NCBI GenBank assembly: GCA_034429195.1
Contig: DAOUGQ010000005.1
Location: forward strand, 1 to 64,000
Direction: 5' to 3'
DNA length: 64,000 nucleotides
From: UBA4782 sp034429195
Lineage (GTDB): Bacteria; Chloroflexota; Anaerolineae; Anaerolineales; Anaerolineaceae
Shown: piece by piece, positions 18,401 through 27,208 of the stretch
How positions within the stretch are numbered: the first letter of the stretch is position 1
Layout: each line of letters opens with the position of its first letter
Made by a program: the position numbers and the translations under genes
Notes under the pieces: model-generated
The model's database searches: none
The model's input: only the letters and a program-made list of their open reading frames with translations
Told to the model about the DNA's origin: nothing

Positions 18401-19857
18401 ACACCACCAGTACCATTACTGTTTGCTGTCAGACTTCGAATTGTGATCCCTGCATTTGTGGCAACCACTAAACCATTTGTTGTTGAATTTCCTGTGGCGC
18501 TATTAACACCTGCAGTATTCAATATCTGCACAGCCCCTGAACCAGCAAGATTATTCAAGGTAATTCCATTACCTCCTAGATTCCCATCAGCAGTAATATT
18601 GTTTAATATAATTGTGTTTTTCGAAGTAACCGTTAACCCTGAGATAGTATTGCTTGAGAATGAAGACGAAGTAATGGTTACAGTGCCATTCGCTGTATCA
18701 TTCTTAATATCAGCTCCAATGTTATTCAAGGTTGAAGATAACCCTTTTATCGAGACTGAACCATTCGTACGGAGATACAAACCAATAGCATTGGTGTTGC
18801 TGCTAATGTTGCTGTTTCCAAGAGCGTTGGTGATCGATATTCTACCGGTACCTGTAGTATTTACAAGTGAGACTCCATAATTTCCAGCGTTTCCTGTCAC
18901 TGTCACAGTATCCAAAAAAATACTTTGCGGGGTAATTATGCTCAAACCTGTGCCAGTGTTATTGGTAAAACTGCTTCTCTTGAGTGTGACCGTACCAGAT
19001 GCACTTATTTCTGCCCCAGAAATATTGCTGTTTGATTCCGATACATCGACAAAATTGACAGAGCCAATTTGACCCGTTATCTGGATCCCATTTGCATCCG
19101 TTTCGTCTTCATCTGTCACGGTTACATTTTGAATTGTTAGATTTCCAGTATTGTTAGTGAAATTCAGACTTCCATCAAGAAAAATGCCATTAAGGATGAA
19201 GTTCTTCATGTTCTGTATTGTGATCAGACCTTTAATCACAGTGCTGACTGACGGGTCATTGCTGCTTCCTGCACCACTGATGATTAATAAAAGAGGGGCA
19301 GAAGTTGTCCATTGTGATCCATTGATTGTGATCCCTGGAATTGATGAAATGGATGTATCATACGTACCGGTTTCAATGTAAATCTTTTTATCATCGGGTG
19401 TAAGCCCATGTGCTGAAAGGTAATCGATAGCCGCTTGAATGGGGTTATCACAGGCAGCAACATTTTCTGAAGGATCGCAATCTAGAGCAGAAAACTCGTA
19501 TTTAACACCAGCAATATAGAAGTATGGATCAGGATCTTCTAATGCATCCAAAGCAGCTTCAGATGCCAAGGGCTGAGGATTTCCATTTTCATCAACAATG
19601 ACGATCTCGGTTTCTGAATTACTGGATACCAATTCCGATACTACAGGCGTTTCTGTAACTGACACTGTGGTGTTTTCCTCAGTTACTTCATTTGTGGGTT
19701 CTTCTGTATTTGACGCGGTTGGTTCACTTGTTGGAGAAGGTGTACCTTCTTGTATTTCACCTTCGGCCAGCACCAATGTGGGGGTTAGCAATGAAAAACA
19801 AAACACAAGAATAACGGCTGCTAACAAGGGTATTCTCAGAATGGATAAGATTTTCAT
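15469..19857 (-). CDS. Large secreted parallel beta-helix repeat protein
   Basis: A 1462-residue exported protein. The signal peptide covers about residues 1-31 (cleavage near V-L-A/E-G-E), followed by a Thr/Glu/Ser-rich spacer to about 95. The entry domain has N-P-I-Q-A-A-I-D-Y-L and I-Y-I-E-T-G-T-Y, typical of pectate-lyase-like helix starts. The rest, about 1300 residues, is a long run of rungs rich in Asn, Gly, Ser, Thr and Ile, with a recurring pattern like G-L-x-I-x-S-x-G-x-I-x-L and N-I-x-A-x-x-N. A long right-handed beta-helix is expected. No catalytic motif or anchor is visible, so adhesin, matrix or carbohydrate-binding roles are all open. The downstream paralog shares this plan. 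Confidence 0.82.
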   Translation of the reverse strand: MKILSILRIPLLAAVILVFCFSLLTPTLVLAEGEIQEGTPSPTSEPTASNTEEPTNEVTEENTTVSVTETPVVSELVSSNSETEIVIVDENGNPQPLASEAALDALEDPDPYFYIAGVKYEFSALDCDPSENVAACDNPIQAAIDYLSAHGLTPDDKKIYIETGTYDTSISSIPGITINGSQWTTSAPLLLIISGAGSSNDPSVSTVIKGLITIQNMKNFILNGIFLDGSLNFTNNTGNLTIQNVTVTDEDETDANGIQITGQIGSVNFVDVSESNSNISGAEISASGTVTLKRSSFTNNTGTGLSIITPQSIFLDTVTVTGNAGNYGVSLVNTTGTGRISITNALGNSNISSNTNAIGLYLRTNGSVSIKGLSSTLNNIGADIKNDTANGTVTITSSSFSSNTISGLTVTSKNTIILNNITADGNLGGNGITLNNLAGSGAVQILNTAGVNSATGNSTTNGLVVATNAGITIRSLTANSNGTGGVILTNNTGTSSVLISDGQFNLNGGTGLMILTKGFVKVENVVASNNQAVGDGLHLDNSESTNNIAIMNSDFNGNLGSGLYIHSHGTISLNRIGASKNSAYGAYLDNDNSLVKNVSLAATSGDNTFIENGDTGLHILSRGAISLSGIIALGNANLFVSTGNDDPNNNSKGGVIINNTTGNGSVTITGANISYNDTASTLGLLIRTNGKITLTKVTASSNAWGADINNLSSESTSVGIRINQSIFNNNTLFGLSATSYGEIIVNNLTAIGNQGNLAVRLSNVPGTYVGVHVLNTLGENLFLYNAGDALEINSGGAITINEVTAAYNGARGMNLPNGIIGTGNVRVSNSFFDHNGDTGLIIQSSGAITLTDVSASNNNGTDNTNGAYLSGGSLAVSIIRGQFNQNSGTGLIVNAIGKIFINSILANGNAYNPTLNADPALAGVMSGAYLLNNCINCTAGITILSSYYASQFNHNTNINTIDTTTTNPSGVGLFTSTYGPLIIQGISASGNGKVGAYLINSDSALNNVTITNSCFESNRLAGLWVQTLGNISLTNVTAGSTDLQTGQLYEADTYPNSATLFESGKKGTGAYLINLLDFTGTKGITILNSRFNDNYGVGLWGFSNGIIRVVNITAENNTSNAVSDPYGVYLSNINSPSEISAGISITGNYKANRFSNNNLATGLNIQTTGSLTLTNIIADENGIFGIYYVNASNTNQVTLRNIQTNGNSQMGIYIVGKGHIYADRLTANHNGIALNDEDFTQTFFNSAAAVYLSNSSSTTGSKTVLVYRSQFIDNFTTGLRVYSTGNITINGILANGNRTADATPNVNLRVDGVYLQNTKDSSGAWNTSLSNIFILSTLGANRFDNNRDYGLHVFARKDITISSATAIGNGVLDPTAARSGMNLYVTSPTSVIKINCSSVTGNGYHGIWFDYLGTYSTAKLIIYKSFIKNNSVITAGEDLYINTAAGYSTPIITQYPGYCSGW

Positions 19858-19929
19858 AACTAACTCCCGTCTTGTTAATTGTCCTGGCTATTCTTTTAAG
19901 ATAATAATGGTATCTCAGCTTTTAAACTG

Positions 19930-21612
19930 TTATTTGACTGGGTTTCCAAAAGCAAAAACACCTGTAGAATTTTGTTGAAAACAAATTTGATTACCAATTT
20001 GCTGTGGTTCCAATATCTCCCATGTCGTACTTTTTGTAGAAAGAAAGGCTATCTTGGTGATCTTGTTCGAAGTGACATTAGTGTAGCAGAATGTGAAGGC
20101 AGGATTGATTTCAGTTAAAGGATTTCCATTAATATCAGTTGCTGTGATCTGCAATCCTTGTGAATTCCATGTTCCGCTATCTGGTGGAGGAGTGGAGCTT
20201 GTATTAATATCGAGTATGGATGCATTTACATTATTTGTAACGCTTATTTCTGAAACCGGAAAAATTATGCGTGAGTAAGTGAGTGGGGGTGTTACACTAT
20301 TGTCTTGAAGGAGAACCAGGGTAGGGATGTTCTGCAGGAAGCTCGTTTTGAAAGCATCCTGATTGAGGATAATAACCCTTTGATATAGATTTCCCTCGAA
20401 CCCTGAAACAAGAAAAGGTCCTTCGTTTTTGTCTACACAATCATAAACTGTGCCTACCCGAATGTTGCCCATGAAAAAGGCTGACCCGACGATATTTTTG
20501 CAGCTTGTGACATGGCTGGTGGTCAATATACTTTCGGCAGGCCAAAATAATCTTAATCCATACATTCCATTTTTGTTAAATATACTGTCAGAAATAAATA
20601 TATCTCTTGATGTTGAAAAAATGAGTATCCCATCTCCAATATTGCTATTGGAACTTACTTTACTAATGACGATGGGTCCTTGTGCAAGCACTCCTAATCC
20701 AGCTACACCAGTACCCTGATTTCTTAAAAATTTACTATTGAAAATATATACTGAATTGGCATTGAGAATTTCCAATCCCGAATTTGCATTTTCACTCATG
20801 GTGGAAGCTTCGATATAAATATCACCGGTCGTATAGATACTCGCACCGGAGGAATTATTGCTAAAAATACTGTCTTGAATAAATATCGAACCTGAATTAC
20901 CTCTGATGCGCAGTCCATATCCTTCTGAGGAGGTCACATTGGTGGTATTGATAATGATATCTCCTGTATGATTAATCAACTCAATGGCGTTTCCCTGAGG
21001 ATTACTAGCCTGTACATTTGAGATGGTTACCGTACCGCTTGAATTATCGAAAGATATACCCCCCTGAATATTCAAGTTTTGCAACAGGAAACCTGATTGT
21101 GCTTGTAAGAATAAATTTCCATGGATAGATGTCAGTATGTATGGATTCTCGCCAATTATCCCCGTTAGATTTGGTATATTGGTGATCGTAATATCTTCAG
21201 TAAATGTGCCTGTTTCTAAAGTAATTATGCCAAATCCGTTCCTTATAATGAAGTCATTGATCGCTGCCTGAATAGTGTTATAGTGACAAACTCCATCAAT
21301 CGTGCCATCAATATTGTCATTTACGCAAAGATACCATGGATCAAGGCTTAAAATTCCTTTTATTGATGTCTCTGATGGTGAAGGAAAGACTACCTGTACT
21401 GGAATGATTATGGGGTTTTCAGATCCAGATACACTAGTGAAATTTTCTGGCAGACTATCTGCAGCTTCAATTTCAGGAGTTAAGGGAGCGATAGGATTTT
21501 CAGGAACCTCTCCCTCAGCGCAAACAATCGATGAAAAACTCCCAATTGCTATACCTGTCAGACAGCAAGCAATCATGAAGTGAATTTTTATTCGCCATAA
21601 TCTTTTCAGCAT
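19930..21612 (-). CDS. Secreted parallel beta-helix protein, smaller paralog
   Basis: This 560-residue exported protein has a signal peptide of about 33 residues (V-C-A/E-G-E) and the same entry module as its larger neighbour: a P-W-Y-L-C-V segment, then N-T-I-Q-A-A-I-N-D-F and I-T-L-E-T-G-T-F. About 250 residues of beta-helix rungs follow (N-N-S-S-G-A-S-I-Y and G-L-R-I-R-G-N-S-G-S-I-F-I-Q). The C-terminal 150 residues are different and look like a beta-sandwich ending in G-V-F-A-F-G-N-P. It is transcribed ahead of the 1462-residue gene with a 72-base gap, so the pair probably forms one unit of exported structural proteins. No enzyme motif is recognised. Confidence 0.78.
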   Translation of the reverse strand: MLKRLWRIKIHFMIACCLTGIAIGSFSSIVCAEGEVPENPIAPLTPEIEAADSLPENFTSVSGSENPIIIPVQVVFPSPSETSIKGILSLDPWYLCVNDNIDGTIDGVCHYNTIQAAINDFIIRNGFGIITLETGTFTEDITITNIPNLTGIIGENPYILTSIHGNLFLQAQSGFLLQNLNIQGGISFDNSSGTVTISNVQASNPQGNAIELINHTGDIIINTTNVTSSEGYGLRIRGNSGSIFIQDSIFSNNSSGASIYTTGDIYIEASTMSENANSGLEILNANSVYIFNSKFLRNQGTGVAGLGVLAQGPIVISKVSSNSNIGDGILIFSTSRDIFISDSIFNKNGMYGLRLFWPAESILTTSHVTSCKNIVGSAFFMGNIRVGTVYDCVDKNEGPFLVSGFEGNLYQRVIILNQDAFKTSFLQNIPTLVLLQDNSVTPPLTYSRIIFPVSEISVTNNVNASILDINTSSTPPPDSGTWNSQGLQITATDINGNPLTEINPAFTFCYTNVTSNKITKIAFLSTKSTTWEILEPQQIGNQICFQQNSTGVFAFGNPVK

Positions 21613-21706
21613 TTAATTACTCCACTGAAAATTTGGGATAAAAATACTTTTTAGCTATTGATACCCACTAGAAATATAAGTAAATTGTACATAATTTTAG
21701 AATAGT

Positions 21707-21737
21707 TGCAACGCATTAATCTCATTTATGTTATAAT
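21707..21737 (+). promoter_or_regulatory. Possible promoter of cydAB
   Basis: A perfect TATAAT (21732-21737) lies 84 bases before the cydA start. The best -35 is TTGCAA (21707-21712) at a long 19-base spacing, so an activator may assist. No Fnr-like palindrome was recognised. Confidence 0.4.
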
Positions 21738-21820
21738 CCAAAATAGATAATATTAGTCGTAATACAATCAATTTTTTAGAAAAGCTGAATACCTGGCGAT
21801 AATCACAGGAGGTGTGCTGC

Positions 21821-23191
21821 ATGGATACTGTTACGCTATCACAATGGCAGTTTGGGATTACCACCGTTTATCATTTTTTCTTTGTACCGCTGACTTTGGG
21901 GTTAAGTGTTCTGGTTGCAATCATGGAATCGCTTTTTGTTGCAACTGGTAATGAGTTATATAAGAAAATGACGAAGTTCTGGGGTAAGTTATTTTTGATC
22001 AACTTTGCCATGGGTGTAGTGACAGGAATTGTCCAGGAATTTCAATTTGGGATGAATTGGTCAGACTATTCCCGATTTGTTGGAGATATATTTGGTGCAC
22101 CTTTAGCAATAGAAGCTTTATTGGCATTTTTTCTTGAATCAACTTTCCTTGGGATCTGGATCTTCAGTTGGGATAAGATATCTAAGAAGCTTCACCTGGC
22201 TGCTATCTGGTTGGTAGCAATTGGAACGAATCTTTCAGCATTCTGGATTCTGACTGCAAATTCGTTTATGCAGCATCCGGTTGGGTATGAAATCATTGGC
22301 AAACGGGCGATGATGAGCAATTTCTTTGATCTGATCAAGAATCCCTATTTATGGGGGCAGTTCCCACATACATTATTTGCAGGTTTCACAACAGCTGCCT
22401 TCTTTATGCTTGGCATCAGTGCTTATCATATTTACAGGAAGAAGGATGAAGATGCGTTTAACCGTTCGTTTAAAATTGCAGCAATTGTCGGATTCATCTC
22501 CATCCTAGGTGTTGTGTTTGTAGGGGATCGACAGACGAAAAACCTTGAAATTTTCCAACCGATGAAATTGGCAGCCGCAGAGGCGTTAACAGAATCTGAA
22601 GATCCTGCAGGATTATCCTTGATTTCCATAGTGGATGAAAACGAAACAGTCGTAAAGGAATTATATTCGCTCCGAATCCCCAAGTTGCTTTCGTTTCTCA
22701 CCTATAACAAATTTAGCGGAAAAGTACTGGGAATTAACGAAATTCAAAAAGAATATGAAGCAAAATATGGATCGGGAGATTATTCACCCAATGTATTTGT
22801 CAGTTATTGGGCTTTCCGTATCATGGTAGGATTGGGCTTTTTGATGGTATTCATTGCAGCCCTGGTATTACTGTATATTTATATTTTCAAGAAGCCGTTA
22901 CCTAAAAAGATTCTATACTTTTTCCCTGTTGTTATCTTAATGCCATATTTATCGAATACTACAGGCTGGATCCTGACCGAGATGGGTAGGCAACCCTGGG
23001 TAGTTTTTGGTTATCTAAAGACAATAGATGCAGTATCTCCCAATATCAACCCTGGAATGGTGCTTACCTCCTTGATCACTTTTGCATTCGTATACGGTGT
23101 ACTGATGATTGCTGATATCTACCTGCTGCAGAAATTTGCACGGGAGGGATTATTGCATGAGACTATTGAAGCAGAAGAAAAAGAGTATTAG
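21821..23191 (+). CDS. cydA: Cytochrome bd ubiquinol oxidase subunit I
   Basis: This 456-residue membrane subunit carries hemes b558, b595 and d and oxidises quinol while reducing oxygen to water. His18 (T-V-Y-H-F-F-F-V-P-L) matches the conserved N-terminal heme ligand. The second His is in N-S-F-M-Q-H-P-V-G-Y, and G-R-Q-P-W-V-V near residue 395 is the family signature. The quinol loop is short, as in non-enterobacterial enzymes. The frame could begin at a GTG 9 bases earlier, but AGGAGGTG precedes this ATG at good spacing. With cydB it is the only terminal oxidase in the window, fitting oxygen scavenging in a microaerobe or anaerobe. Confidence 0.95.
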   Translation: MDTVTLSQWQFGITTVYHFFFVPLTLGLSVLVAIMESLFVATGNELYKKMTKFWGKLFLINFAMGVVTGIVQEFQFGMNWSDYSRFVGDIFGAPLAIEALLAFFLESTFLGIWIFSWDKISKKLHLAAIWLVAIGTNLSAFWILTANSFMQHPVGYEIIGKRAMMSNFFDLIKNPYLWGQFPHTLFAGFTTAAFFMLGISAYHIYRKKDEDAFNRSFKIAAIVGFISILGVVFVGDRQTKNLEIFQPMKLAAAEALTESEDPAGLSLISIVDENETVVKELYSLRIPKLLSFLTYNKFSGKVLGINEIQKEYEAKYGSGDYSPNVFVSYWAFRIMVGLGFLMVFIAALVLLYIYIFKKPLPKKILYFFPVVILMPYLSNTTGWILTEMGRQPWVVFGYLKTIDAVSPNINPGMVLTSLITFAFVYGVLMIADIYLLQKFAREGLLHETIEAEEKEY

Positions 23192-23200
23192 GAGGATGCC

Positions 23201-24199
23201 ATGAACTTAAACACTCTCTGGTTCATTTTGATTGCCGTCCTCTATACAGGATATTTTATTTTGGATGGTTTTGATCTTGGAGTCGGGATATTGTTGCCTT
23301 TCATTGGCAAGGGGCAAGATGCGCGGAAACGGTTACTGATCAATACTATCGGACCACATTGGGATGGCAACGAAGTGTGGCTAATCACAGCAGGCGGTGC
23401 AACTTTCGCGGCTTTTCCACAATGGTATGCAACCCTTTTCAGTGGGTTTTACCTCCCATTGCTGATCATCCTAGTAGCACTGATCTTCCGCGGCGTTGCA
23501 TTCGAATTTCGGAGCAAAGATGAAAATCCCATCTGGAGAAAGTTATGGGATGCTGCAATCTTTTTTGGATCACTCTTCCCAGCTTTTTTATGGGGGGTGG
23601 CATTCGCCAATATATTACAGGGTACACCAATTGATGACACTATGAATTTTGTGGGGAGTTTCAGTGATCTACTTACCCCTTATTCACTTTTAGGGGGGGT
23701 AGTAAGCCTGATGTTGTTTGTTCTTCACGGTGCAGTTTTTCTGACTCTAAAGACGACAGGTGAAATAGAAGAAGATGCCAGAAAAACTGCGATGCGGTTA
23801 TGGTTTCCGGGATTGATCCTGTTAATTGCTCTTTTGGTTTTTAGCATTATCAATAAACTTCTTCCATTATCGATATTGATACCCGCTATTGTGGTATTCA
23901 TCGTCATAGGATTCTTATTGCGAGCCAGGAGGACAGGTTGGGCATTTCTTTTAACCGCATTAACTATCCTGTTAATGACAACATCTCTATTTACTGGCTT
24001 ATTTCCTAACGTGATGGTTTCCAGTATTAATCCACAGTATAACCTCACAATCATCAATGCTGCTTCAAGCTCAAATACTCTGAGGGTGATGACCTTTGTG
24101 GCAGCGATCTTTATTCCAATTGTGGTGACTTATCAAGCCTGGTCGTATTTAATTTTTAGAAAACGTTTAACAGCAGAGCCAAAAAATCTTGAGTATTGA
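23201..24199 (+). CDS. cydB: Cytochrome bd ubiquinol oxidase subunit II
   Basis: The 332-residue second subunit of the bd oxidase has eight or more predicted helices. The family start is clear: L-D-G-F-D-L-G-V-G-I-L-L-P-F, then G-P-H-W-D-G-N-E-V-W-L and F-P-Q-W-Y-A-T-L-F-S-G-F-Y. It begins 9 bases after the cydA stop with AGGAGG before the ATG, so the pair is cotranscribed. No small third subunit (CydX-like) was found directly downstream, though such a short peptide could escape notice. Confidence 0.95.
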   Translation: MNLNTLWFILIAVLYTGYFILDGFDLGVGILLPFIGKGQDARKRLLINTIGPHWDGNEVWLITAGGATFAAFPQWYATLFSGFYLPLLIILVALIFRGVAFEFRSKDENPIWRKLWDAAIFFGSLFPAFLWGVAFANILQGTPIDDTMNFVGSFSDLLTPYSLLGGVVSLMLFVLHGAVFLTLKTTGEIEEDARKTAMRLWFPGLILLIALLVFSIINKLLPLSILIPAIVVFIVIGFLLRARRTGWAFLLTALTILLMTTSLFTGLFPNVMVSSINPQYNLTIINAASSSNTLRVMTFVAAIFIPIVVTYQAWSYLIFRKRLTAEPKNLEY

Positions 24200-24240
24200 G
24201 CATAAAAATTTGATCTAAACATTTATAAGAAGGGATCAAT

Positions 24241-24269
24241 AATAAATCATTCAGATCTGATTTATTTTG
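24241..24269 (+). terminator. AT-rich inverted repeat after cydB
   Basis: AATAAATCA (24241-24249) and TGATTTATT (24258-24266) pair perfectly around an 8-base loop and are followed by TTG. It is a plausible weak terminator for cydAB, but the arms are AT-rich, so it could equally be an operator before ridA. Confidence 0.4.
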
Positions 24270-24330
24270 CACTTTACCAGGATCAAATCTTCACTTACAA
24301 TCATAGTATCATAAAAAATAAGAGGATATT

Positions 24331-24780
24331 ATGGCTTGTAAAGAAAAGAAACAAATCATAACCGCTGAAAAAGCGCCAAAAGCGATTGGCCCGTATTCTG
24401 TTGCAGTACGCGTAGGGCATTTTCTCTATTGCTCTGGGCAATTAGGTTTAGATCCAGAAAAGGGCGTTCTCGTTGCAGGTGGAGTTGAAGCTGAAACTCG
24501 TCAGGCTTGCGAGAATATCAAGAATATCCTGGAAGCAGCAGGTGGCAAGTTAGAAAATGTTGTAAAAACAACCGTGTTTTTACGCGATATGAATGACTTT
24601 GCAAAAATGAACGCGATCTATGGCGAATACTTTGGAGAAGAAAGCCCTGCCCGGTCTGCTATTCAGGTAGCGGCATTACCCAAAGCGGGTGCGGTTGAAA
24701 TTGAAGCAGTCGCATATTTCCCATGTGATGATGACGATTGTGACTGTCATCACGAAGAACATCATTGTTGTAAGGATTAA
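24331..24780 (+). CDS. ridA: RidA-family deaminase with Cys/His-rich C-terminal tail
   Basis: This 149-residue protein of the RidA/YjgF/UK114 family hydrolyses reactive enamine or imine intermediates of amino acid metabolism. Family features are A-P-K-A-I-G-P-Y-S-V near the start, C-S-G-Q-L-G, and the catalytic Arg108 in S-P-A-R-S-A-I-Q-V-A-A-L-P. The canonical fold ends near residue 131. What follows is unusual: CDDDDCDCHHEEHHCCKD (132-149), with five Cys, four His and many acidic residues in 18 positions, which looks like a metal-binding tail. GAGG lies a few bases before the ATG. Its stop overlaps the next start by one base (TAATG), tying it to the exopolysaccharide genes. Confidence 0.9.
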   Translation: MACKEKKQIITAEKAPKAIGPYSVAVRVGHFLYCSGQLGLDPEKGVLVAGGVEAETRQACENIKNILEAAGGKLENVVKTTVFLRDMNDFAKMNAIYGEYFGEESPARSAIQVAALPKAGAVEIEAVAYFPCDDDDCDCHHEEHHCCKD

Positions 24781-25802
24781 TGAACCAAAATTTGACCGAA
24801 AAAGAAGCAATAATTGAGACGGCTCCCCCCGTCTCGATTATTGTTCCCTGTTATAACGAACAGAATACTATCAGTGGATTATTGGAAGCGATTTGCCAAC
24901 AGACTTATCCACTTGAGAAGATAGAAGTGATTATTGCTGATGGTATGTCAGAGGATCATACCAGAGAGAAAATTCAAGAATTCCAACACTTACACCCACA
25001 AGTCCGCTTAAAAATAGTCGACAATCCCAGAAAAATCATTCCCTCTGCACTCAACCTTGCTATTCAAGCTGCCTCAGGTGAGATCATCGTGCGGTTGGAT
25101 GCACATTGCAATCCTAAGCAAGATTATGTAGCGAGATCAGTGGAAGACCTTGTTCAGAAGAAAGGGAAAAATGTTGGCGGATTATGGATAATCCGCCCAG
25201 GTGCAGAAACGTGGATAGCAAAATCAATTGCTATTTCTGCATCTCATCCATTAGCAGTTGGAGATGCCCGGTATCGTTATAGTAATCGAGAAGGCTCAGT
25301 AGACACGGTGCCATTTGGTACGTTTTGGAAAGATTATCTAGTTGACCTTGGTGGATACAATGAAGAGCTTCTGACAAATGAAGATTATGAGCTAAACACA
25401 CGTATCCGGAAGCGTGGTGATATTGTGTGGTTTGATCCTGATATCCAATCCATTTATTACTCTCGATCTACAATAAATGGATTAGCTAAGCAATATTGGC
25501 GATATGGATACTGGAAATGCAAAATGCTCAAAAAATTTCCAGGTTCCCTTCGATTGCGCCAGGCGATTCCCCCATTTTTTGTCGTGGGTTGGATTTTACT
25601 GTTTATTGCGGCTATCTTCAGCCAGATATTTCAAATATTGCTGGCTTTGATGGTATTATTATATATTCTGGCTTTGATAGTCATTTCTTTGCCAGCAATA
25701 TTTAAAGAAAAAGACTTTACCCTCATTTTAGGGTTGCCAATTTCCATTGCAACCATGCATTTCTGCTGGGGATCAGGTTTTTTATGGAGTCTGTTTAGGT
25801 GA
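24780..25802 (+). CDS. Family 2 glycosyltransferase (ExoA-like)
   Basis: A 340-residue GT-A fold glycosyltransferase. The N-terminal catalytic domain has S-I-I-V-P-C-Y-N-E-Q-N-T-I, V-I-I-A-D-G-M-S-E-D and the metal-site region R-L-D-A-H-C. The acceptor region contains N-E-D-Y-E-L-N-T-R. About three hydrophobic helices occupy residues 255-340, so the enzyme is membrane bound with its active site in the cytoplasm. It should add a sugar to a polyprenyl-linked intermediate made by the next gene product. It overlaps both neighbours by 1 and 4 bases, which indicates one operon. The sugar donor and linkage cannot be read from sequence. Confidence 0.85.
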   Translation: MNQNLTEKEAIIETAPPVSIIVPCYNEQNTISGLLEAICQQTYPLEKIEVIIADGMSEDHTREKIQEFQHLHPQVRLKIVDNPRKIIPSALNLAIQAASGEIIVRLDAHCNPKQDYVARSVEDLVQKKGKNVGGLWIIRPGAETWIAKSIAISASHPLAVGDARYRYSNREGSVDTVPFGTFWKDYLVDLGGYNEELLTNEDYELNTRIRKRGDIVWFDPDIQSIYYSRSTINGLAKQYWRYGYWKCKMLKKFPGSLRLRQAIPPFFVVGWILLFIAAIFSQIFQILLALMVLLYILALIVISLPAIFKEKDFTLILGLPISIATMHFCWGSGFLWSLFR

Positions 25803-27208
25803 ATCAACGTCCAGGGCTTTGGCGATTAAAAACCAACGAGCGACGTTTTATTTTGTTAATCGGCGACTTGTTGATCGCATTTTTTTCAATGGCTATAGCA
25901 TTATTGCTTTGGGCGAGCAAGGATTGGTTAAACCTTTCGTTTGAGTTCTTTCGAGCCCGGGTACCCAGTTGGTTCATTTTCCTTCCCATTATATGGATAT
26001 TGCTGCTGGTTGAATTGTATGATCTACGAAGAGCAAATAAGTTCTCTGAGATCATAAAATCAATCGCTTTTGCTGCAATCATCAGTATTGTTTTATATTT
26101 GATAGTCTTTTTCCTTTCTGAACCCAATTCACTACCACGCCTGGCTGTAGCATATTACATTATCATCTGCTCTTTGCTGACCTTACTCTGGAGATTGGCT
26201 TTTGCGCGTGTTTTTACAGCACCCTTATTCATGCGCCGTATCCTCATCATTGGAGCAGGACGGGCGGGAGGGGCATTGGCTGAAGTTTATTCGCTCGCCA
26301 ATCCAAAGCCATTCTATGTTGTTGGTATGATCGATGACGATCCTAAAAAGATCGGGACTTTTATTGGTGGAATTCCAGTACTTGCAAATGGCGATGCAAT
26401 CCTTGATGTGGTTGAACAGCAAAAGGTAACTGACCTGGTTTATGCAATATCGGGTGAGATGCGTCATGAAATCTTCCAGACCGTTTTACGTGCTGAAGAG
26501 GCAGGCATTGAAGTTCATACTATGCCTGCAGTCTATGAGGAACTGCTCAACCGTATTCCTATTCAATTATTAAATTCTGATTGGCTATTGCGTTCATTCC
26601 TGGATGAAGCGCATATGGGTGATTTCTATGAGATCGCAAAGCGACTGATGGATATTGTTGGGGCTTTGATCGGATTGATATTTTTTATCTTTCTTTTCCC
26701 ATTCATTTCATTGATGATTATCATAGATTCGGGTTTCCCAATTTTCTATTCGCAGACTCGATCCGGTCGTAATGGACGCAATTTCAATGTCATAAAGTTC
26801 CGGACGATGATCCAGGATGCTGAAAAAGATGGCAAACCTCAATTGACCGTTGAGAAGGATGAAAGGATCACACGTGTAGGACAATTCTTGCGAAAAAGCC
26901 ACCTGGATGAATTTCCTCAATTTATTAATGTGCTTAAAGGAGATATGAGTCTGGTAGGACCACGTGCGGAACGACCTGAAATTATCAATGATCTGCAGCA
27001 AAAAATCCCATTTTATCGGGCACGATTGCTGGTAAGACCCGGTCTTGCCGGATGGGCTCAAATCAACCAGCGTTATGCTGTCAGCATTGAAGACATGGCG
27101 ATAAAATTGGAATACGATTTGTATTATATTAAGCATAGAAATTTGATCATGGACATGTCAATTATTCTTCGCACACTTGGTGCAGTAATTGGCTTGCGAG
27201 GACAATAG
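25799..27208 (+). CDS. Undecaprenyl-phosphate sugar phosphotransferase (exopolysaccharide initiation)
   Basis: This 469-residue polyisoprenyl-phosphate hexose-1-phosphate transferase has four N-terminal membrane helices, a cytosolic Rossmann-like segment (R-I-L-I-I-G-A-G-R-A-G-G, about residue 142) and one more helix near 290. The C-terminal sugar-transferase domain has Y-S-Q-T-R-S-G-R-N-G, F-R-T-M, R-K-S-H-L-D-E-F-P-Q and L-V-G-P-R-A-E-R. The family transfers a sugar phosphate from UDP-sugar to undecaprenyl phosphate and starts repeat-unit assembly. Translation starts at GTG overlapping the previous stop (GTGA). Confidence 0.92.
   Translation: MNQRPGLWRLKTNERRFILLIGDLLIAFFSMAIALLLWASKDWLNLSFEFFRARVPSWFIFLPIIWILLLVELYDLRRANKFSEIIKSIAFAAIISIVLYLIVFFLSEPNSLPRLAVAYYIIICSLLTLLWRLAFARVFTAPLFMRRILIIGAGRAGGALAEVYSLANPKPFYVVGMIDDDPKKIGTFIGGIPVLANGDAILDVVEQQKVTDLVYAISGEMRHEIFQTVLRAEEAGIEVHTMPAVYEELLNRIPIQLLNSDWLLRSFLDEAHMGDFYEIAKRLMDIVGALIGLIFFIFLFPFISLMIIIDSGFPIFYSQTRSGRNGRNFNVIKFRTMIQDAEKDGKPQLTVEKDERITRVGQFLRKSHLDEFPQFINVLKGDMSLVGPRAERPEIINDLQQKIPFYRARLLVRPGLAGWAQINQRYAVSIEDMAIKLEYDLYYIKHRNLIMDMSIILRTLGAVIGLRGQ

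Noticed and set aside
17570..19381. Several plus-strand frames opposite the large beta-helix gene
   Set aside because: They are mirror frames of a repetitive coding sequence, full of hydrophobic codons that complement Asn/Thr/Ile codons, without start signals.
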